Positions 60,774 through 64,000 of a stretch of DNA of 64,000 nt are shown in pieces. The position numbers and the translations under genes are program-made. The notes under the pieces were generated by a model, which searched no databases, was not told the origin of the DNA, and worked only from the letters and a program-made list of their open reading frames with translations. Source of the stretch: Pseudomonas gingeri (GTDB lineage Bacteria > Pseudomonadota > Gammaproteobacteria > Pseudomonadales > Pseudomonadaceae); NCBI RefSeq assembly GCF_013385635.1, contig NZ_JACAPR010000011.1, positions 124,001 through 188,000 on the forward strand, read 5' to 3'. Each line of letters opens with the position of its first letter. The first letter of the stretch is position 1.

Positions 60774-61568
60774 ATGCTCGAATCAGAATCATCGATCGAC
60801 GACCTTGAGAACCGTGATCGCGATTATGTCGGTTCTTTCGCTCGCGGCCTCGAAGTGATCAAGACGTTCACCCGGCATACGCCGCGGCGGACCCTCAGTG
60901 AGGTCGCCGAGGCCAGCGGCATGAGCCGGGCCACTGCGCGCCGGTTCCTGCTGACCCTGGTGCGCGAAGGGTATGCCGACAGTGACGGCAAGTACTTCAG
61001 CCTCAAGCCGAAGATCCTCGAGATCGGTTTTTCGGCCTTGTCCTCGATGAATATCTGGGACGTGGCGCAGCCGATCATGAGTGCCTTGTCCGATCGTCTG
61101 CAGGAGTCCTGTTTCGCCGCCGTGCTGGATGGCGACTCGGTGATCTACGTGGCGCGGGCCAACTCGACGCGGGTGGTCAACATCAGCATATCGATCGGCA
61201 GTCGCTCGCCGGCACACAGCGTTTCCACCGGGCGGGTACTGCTGGCGGCGCTGCCCGAGGCGCAGCTCCAGGAATACCTGGACAAGACCACGCTGACCAA
61301 ATTCACCGAGCACACCGTGACCTCCAAGGTGAAGCTGCGCGAACTGGTCAACGAAACCCGCTTGCGCGGCTGGTCGATTGTCGACCAGGAGCTGGAAATC
61401 AGCCTGCGCTCGATCTCGGTGCCGATTCGCGACCGCGATGGCAAGGTGGTCGCGGCCCTCAACGTGCCGTGTCCGACCGAGCGCGTGACCTTGCAGGACA
61501 TGAGCACGCGGATACTCACCGAACTGCTGGAAGCTTCGAAAAACATCACGCAGGCCCTCCAGGGATAA
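60774..61568 (+). CDS. IclR-family transcriptional regulator (PcaR/PobR-like)
   Basis: 264 aa from the ATG at 60774 (MLESESSIDD); an ATG at 60762 has AGGG too close for a ribosome site. N-terminal winged helix: YVGSFARGLEVIKTFTRHTPRRTLSEVAEASGMSRATARRFLLTLVREGYADSDGKYFSLKPKILEIG; C-terminal effector domain: MSALSDRLQESCFAAVLDGDSVIYVARANSTRVVN ... STGRVLLAALPEAQL. The spacing and sequence fit the PcaR/PobR/CatR aromatic-acid branch, although no aromatic genes are present. The best candidate to bind the repeated TTGTGCGCATTGC-like motif. A terminator follows its stop. Confidence 0.9.
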   Translation: MLESESSIDDLENRDRDYVGSFARGLEVIKTFTRHTPRRTLSEVAEASGMSRATARRFLLTLVREGYADSDGKYFSLKPKILEIGFSALSSMNIWDVAQPIMSALSDRLQESCFAAVLDGDSVIYVARANSTRVVNISISIGSRSPAHSVSTGRVLLAALPEAQLQEYLDKTTLTKFTEHTVTSKVKLRELVNETRLRGWSIVDQELEISLRSISVPIRDRDGKVVAALNVPCPTERVTLQDMSTRILTELLEASKNITQALQG

Positions 61569-61589
61569 GCCCTTGGCCACCGTCGATAG

Positions 61590-61624
61590 CGCGCTCTGAT
61601 CCCTGATCGAGCGCGTTTTTTTTT
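61590..61624 (+). terminator. Rho-independent terminator of the iclR gene
   Basis: CGCGCTC (61590-61596) pairs with GAGCGCG (61609-61615) and is followed by nine T (61616-61624). It ends the iclR transcript 22 bp past its stop and separates it from the SDR transcription unit. Confidence 0.85.
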
Positions 61625-61686
61625 GCCCGGGATTTACCTTGGTCGGCTGTTACAAATCCCTGGGCGAATTGTGCGAACACTAGTTT

Positions 61687-61706
61687 GCAATGCGCACAAT
61701 TGTGCG
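61687..61706. promoter_or_regulatory. Repeated operator motif, site D (upstream of SDR gene)
   Basis: The reverse complement of TTGTGCGCATTGC is present exactly at 61687-61699 (GCAATGCGCACAA). The 14-bp perfect palindrome CGCACAATTGTGCG covers 61693-61706, and a half-site TTGTGCGAACA is at 61669-61679. This is the densest cluster of the motif, in the 383-bp gap between iclR and the SDR. Confidence 0.65.
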
Positions 61707-61759
61707 ATAAGTTAACGCTCACATCGACAACAAAAACATTAAGCGATGGAGTGATTGTT

Positions 61760-61882
61760 ATGCACCTGACACCTGCGCGAACCTTTGCGTTCGCGCCTTC
61801 ACCAGCCCCCTGGGCCCTGTCTCGACGCCAGTCCGCCAACACCGGCTGCGCGTTATTTCACCTTTGCATCGGCGGTCGGTAA
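61760..61882 (+). CDS. Possible 40-aa upstream ORF before the SDR gene
   Basis: ATG at 61760 with GGAGTG 8 bp upstream, ending TAA at 61882. It encodes a 40-residue peptide (MHLTPARTFAFAPSPAPW start, basic and with two Cys near the end) without recognised domain. It sits between the operator cluster and the SDR start at 61952, so it may be a leader peptide, or merely chance. Low confidence. Confidence 0.3.
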   Translation: MHLTPARTFAFAPSPAPWALSRRQSANTGCALFHLCIGGR

Positions 61883-61951
61883 CCCGGCCAGACAACCTGT
61901 TTGCCCGCGCATTGGCATTGTCGATGCACGGGCCATTGCATGGAGTCTCCA

Positions 61952-62719
61952 ATGTTTGACCTGAAGGGCAAGACGTTGCTTGTCACCGGCGCATCCAAAG
62001 GCATCGGCGCGGCTATCGCGACGGCGCTGGGCGAGGCCGGTGCACGGGTGATCGCGCATTACGGTGGTGATCGGGCAGGTGCGGAACAGGCACTGGCCAA
62101 TGTCCCGGCGGCGGACAAACTGTTCCTGCAGGCCGACCTGCATGACCTGGCCTGTGTAGAAAGCTTGTGGGACCAGGCGCAAGCCTGGCAGGGCCGTATT
62201 GATGGCTTCGTCAACAACGCGGCGATCATGCGCTGGCACGGCGGAATGGCGGCGGATGATGAAACCTGGGACAGCGTCTGGGCGGAAACCCTGGACGTGA
62301 ATGTGCTGGCCCCGGCGCGCCTGATCCGTCGTGCGGTGAAGCATTTCCATGGCAATGGTGGCGGCATCCTGATCACCATTTCCAGTTGGGCGGCGCAGCG
62401 CGGGGTGACCAATCCGGACACCATCGCCTATGCCGCGTCGAAAGCCGCTGTACGGTCGATGACCCAGACCGTCGCCCGGGCTTATGCCAAGGACGGAATC
62501 CTCGCCTATATCGTTGCGCCGGGCGTGGTGCGCACGCAGATGTCCGAGTCGTTTGCCCGTACTCAGGGCGGCGAGGAGGGTGTCACCGCGCAACTGGCGA
62601 TGGGTGAGTGGGTGCCGCCAAGCGATATCGCGGCGCTGGTGGCGTTTCTGGCCAGCGGTCGTTCGCGCCATCTCAGTGGTGCCACGCTCGATGTAAACGG
62701 TGCCAGCTACGTTCGTTGA
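61952..62719 (+). CDS. Short-chain dehydrogenase/reductase
   Basis: 255 aa from the ATG at 61952 with TGGAG 6 bp upstream; the longer frame from 61901 lacks a ribosome site. Classical SDR: GASKGIGAAIATALGEAGARVIAH (cofactor loop TGASKGIG), DGFVNNAAIMRW (NNAG-like), ISSWAAQRGVTNPDTIAYAASKAAVRSMTQ (catalytic Ser, YAASK), and APGVVRTQMSESF. Substrate unknown. It lies between IclR and the amino-acid importer and shares the operator motif, so it likely belongs to the same catabolic pathway. Confidence 0.9.
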   Translation: MFDLKGKTLLVTGASKGIGAAIATALGEAGARVIAHYGGDRAGAEQALANVPAADKLFLQADLHDLACVESLWDQAQAWQGRIDGFVNNAAIMRWHGGMAADDETWDSVWAETLDVNVLAPARLIRRAVKHFHGNGGGILITISSWAAQRGVTNPDTIAYAASKAAVRSMTQTVARAYAKDGILAYIVAPGVVRTQMSESFARTQGGEEGVTAQLAMGEWVPPSDIAALVAFLASGRSRHLSGATLDVNGASYVR

Positions 62720-62728
62720 GCTGACTTA

Positions 62729-62767
62729 AAGTGCGCATTGACAACTTTTGTTCGTATTGCGCATTAA
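62729..62767. promoter_or_regulatory. Repeated operator motif, site E (upstream of amino-acid importer genes)
   Basis: AAGTGCGCATTGA at 62729-62741 and a second TATTGCGCATTAA at 62755-62767. The reverse complement of this element, TGCGCAATACGAACAAAAG, resembles the sequence TGCGCAATACAAACTTAAG at site A. A TTGACA string at 62772-62777 may be a -35 box, so a bound regulator would sit just upstream of the polymerase. Confidence 0.6.
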
Positions 62768-62852
62768 ATTATTGACATAGATGCGGCGAAGTCAGACATT
62801 GAGATTCCAGTCAGCGCTGGCGTCGCCTGTAACCCCCAATCAGGAGTTTCAC

Positions 62853-63659
62853 ATGCTTAAATTCAAAGCTGTCATTCTCTCGCTGGCCGTTGTTGCCGCG
62901 GCCGTGTCTGGCGTCGTGCAAGCACGCAGCCTCGACTCGATCATCCAGAGCGGCACCCTGCGGGTCGGCGTCAACCCGAACTTTCCACCGATGAGTTCCT
63001 ACAACGACAAGAACGAACTGGTGGGCTTCGACATCGACGCGGCCAACGAAATCGCCCGCAACCTCAACGTCAAGGCAGAGTTCGTGCCAACCGAGAGTGC
63101 CCAGCGTGTGCCGTTCCTGCAATCGGATCGGATCGACATCTCCCTCGGCGCCCTGACGCGCAACTCCGAACGCGCCAAGCTGATCGATTTCACCGTGCCG
63201 CTGCACACCGAGTCCATGGCGGTGCTGACCACCGACAAGCTCAAGGTCGATAACTGGAAGGATCTCAACAGTCCGGATATCAAGCTGGTCAACATGCGCG
63301 GCAACTGGTCGGTCGACTACCTGAAAAAAGAGCTGCCCAAGTCCAACGTCCTGCTGGTGGAAACCATCGCCGATACCGTGCGTGCCGTGGCCCAGGGGCG
63401 GGGCGACGCGATTGTCGAGAACATCGACTTCTTCATGAGCTTCACCAAGAACTATCCTGACGTGAAGTGGCGCGTGCTCAAGGACCCGATTTCCGTCGGA
63501 TACGACTGCATCGGCGTGGCGAAGAACAGCACCGGCCTGCGGGACTACCTGAACGTCGTGCTGTTCGAGATGCATAGCAGCGGCTTCATCAATACCACCT
63601 GGCAGAAGGCATACGGCGCGCCGATGCTCAAGCCCGTGGATGCAAACCCGTACTTCTAA
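62853..63659 (+). CDS. Polar amino-acid ABC transporter substrate-binding protein
   Basis: 268 aa from the ATG at 62853 (CAGGAG upstream). Signal peptide MLKFKAVILSLAVVAAAVSGVVQA-RSLDS. SBP_bac_3 signature: GTLRVGVNPNFPPMSSYNDKNELVGFDIDAANEIARNLNVKAEFVPTESAQRVPFLQSDRIDISLGALTRNSERAKLIDFTVPL. It captures a charged or polar amino acid in the periplasm. It precedes the permease gene, so this is the first gene of an amino-acid importer unit that continues past the window. In this cluster it probably imports the substrate of the P-protein/aminotransferase pathway. Confidence 0.92.
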   Translation: MLKFKAVILSLAVVAAAVSGVVQARSLDSIIQSGTLRVGVNPNFPPMSSYNDKNELVGFDIDAANEIARNLNVKAEFVPTESAQRVPFLQSDRIDISLGALTRNSERAKLIDFTVPLHTESMAVLTTDKLKVDNWKDLNSPDIKLVNMRGNWSVDYLKKELPKSNVLLVETIADTVRAVAQGRGDAIVENIDFFMSFTKNYPDVKWRVLKDPISVGYDCIGVAKNSTGLRDYLNVVLFEMHSSGFINTTWQKAYGAPMLKPVDANPYF

Positions 63660-63665
63660 CCCCCG

Positions 63666-63695
63666 CGCCGACCCGTACCCCGGTACGGGTCGGCG
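63666..63695 (+). other. Perfect inverted repeat between binding-protein and permease genes
   Basis: CGCCGACCCGTACC (63666-63679) and its exact complement (63682-63695) around a 2-nt loop. The 14-bp stem has no T-run, so rather than a terminator it is likely an mRNA processing or attenuating hairpin that keeps the binding protein more abundant than the permeases, as is common in importer operons. Confidence 0.6.
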
Positions 63696-63713
63696 AAAAG
63701 GACGGATAGCCTC

Positions 63714-64000
63714 GTGGACTACACCTTTCAGTTCTCCAACGTCATCCAGAACCTCCCTTATCTGTTGAAAGGGGCAGGGCTGACACTGGAAATCGCGTTT
63801 GTCTCGTTCTGGCTCGGGTCCGCCATCGGTCTGGCGGGCGCCATGGCCAAGCTGCACGGCGGGCGCCTGTTGCGTGGCCTGGTCAGTGTCTACATCACGC
63901 TGTTCACCAACACCCCGGCACTGGTGCAGATCTTCTTTCTGTTCTACGCCTTGCCGGATGTCGGCATCGTGCTGGAGCCGATGACCGCCGTGCTGATCGG
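63714..64000 (+). CDS. Polar amino-acid ABC transporter permease (HisM/GlnP-like), partial
   Basis: Reading starts at GTG 63714: VDYTFQFSNVIQNLPYLLKG, then AGLTLEIAFVSFWLGSAIGLAGAMAKLHGGRLLRGLVSVYITLFTNTPALVQIFFLFYALPDVGIVLEPMTAVLIG, cut by the right edge. The GxxxTLxxxxxS and FTNTPALVQIFFLFYALP segments are typical of the His/Glu/Gln/Arg/opine permease family. It follows the binding-protein gene by 54 bp and is the first permease of the importer. Confidence 0.9.
   Translation, partial: MDYTFQFSNVIQNLPYLLKGAGLTLEIAFVSFWLGSAIGLAGAMAKLHGGRLLRGLVSVYITLFTNTPALVQIFFLFYALPDVGIVLEPMTAVLI

Noticed and set aside
61590..61624. Considered as an additional operator of the TTGTGCG family because of its GCGCGC arms
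   Set aside because: The stem followed by nine T residues is a standard intrinsic terminator and lacks the TGTGCG core.

Overview
The window is GC-rich gammaproteobacterial DNA that most resembles a plant- or soil-associated Pseudomonas of the fluorescens type. This is inferred from codon use, from the many short operons each with its own LysR, AraC, TetR or IclR regulator, and from the gene repertoire (agmatine catabolism, phosphonoacetate hydrolase, arsC-arsH). There is no rRNA and only one tRNA (Gln-TTG). I see no phage, no intact insertion sequence and no CRISPR. Most of the window is accessory catabolic and surface-polysaccharide DNA.

Layout: (1) 1-4.3 kb, minus strand: MoxR ATPase, DUF58, DUF4381 and BatA/BatB-type von Willebrand proteins, with batB running off the left edge. 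(2) 4.4-9.0 kb, minus: two exported DUF1254/DUF1214 proteins flanked by two outer-membrane MetA-pathway proteins in mirror order. (3) 9.2-14.6 kb: monooxygenase-like protein, AraC and LysR regulators, RidA, an unknown CxxC protein, DUF2239, and arsC-arsH without arsR or arsB. (4) 14.8 kb: tRNA-Gln. (5) 15.0-20.3 kb: agmatine module (aguA, aguB, PotF-like binding protein, a second Tat-exported deiminase) with a divergent LysR. (6) 20.3-28.2 kb: peptide-type ABC importer plus an argininosuccinate-lyase-like enzyme and a divergent opine-type LysR. (7) 28.3-32.2 kb: TetR, FAD oxidoreductase, ferredoxin-type reductase and a decayed AraC gene. (8) 32.3-42.6 kb, minus: an ABC-transporter-dependent polysaccharide locus (wzm, wzt, pyruvyl transferase, 2OG oxygenase, two-domain glycosyltransferase, wecB, two more glycosyltransferases, epimerase). 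(9) 42.6-43.8 kb: AT-rich gap, a tandem repeat and two gene remnants. (10) 43.8-52.5 kb: a second peptide-type ABC importer with two alkaline-phosphatase-superfamily enzymes, one of them phosphonoacetate hydrolase, and a divergent LysR. (11) 52.5-64 kb: a catabolic cluster built around a split glycine-decarboxylase-like P-protein pair, with AcoX-like kinase, hydroxyacyl-CoA-type dehydrogenase, class III aminotransferase, aldehyde dehydrogenase, IclR, SDR and a polar amino-acid ABC importer cut by the right edge.

The strongest candidate for an undescribed system is region 11. The P-protein halves keep the PLP lysine but have lost several motifs that are nearly invariant in true glycine decarboxylases, and no gcvH or gcvT is present. 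A 13-bp motif close to TTGTGCGCATTGC recurs in all five main intergenic promoter regions from 54.6 to 62.8 kb, so the whole block looks like one regulon, probably under the local IclR protein. The second candidate is region 6, where an ArgH-family lyase with altered signature residues sits with a peptide/opine-type importer and an OccR/NocR-type regulator that has an ATAA-N7-TTAT palindrome in front of it. This suggests uptake and C-N cleavage of an opine- or aminopolycarboxylate-like compound.
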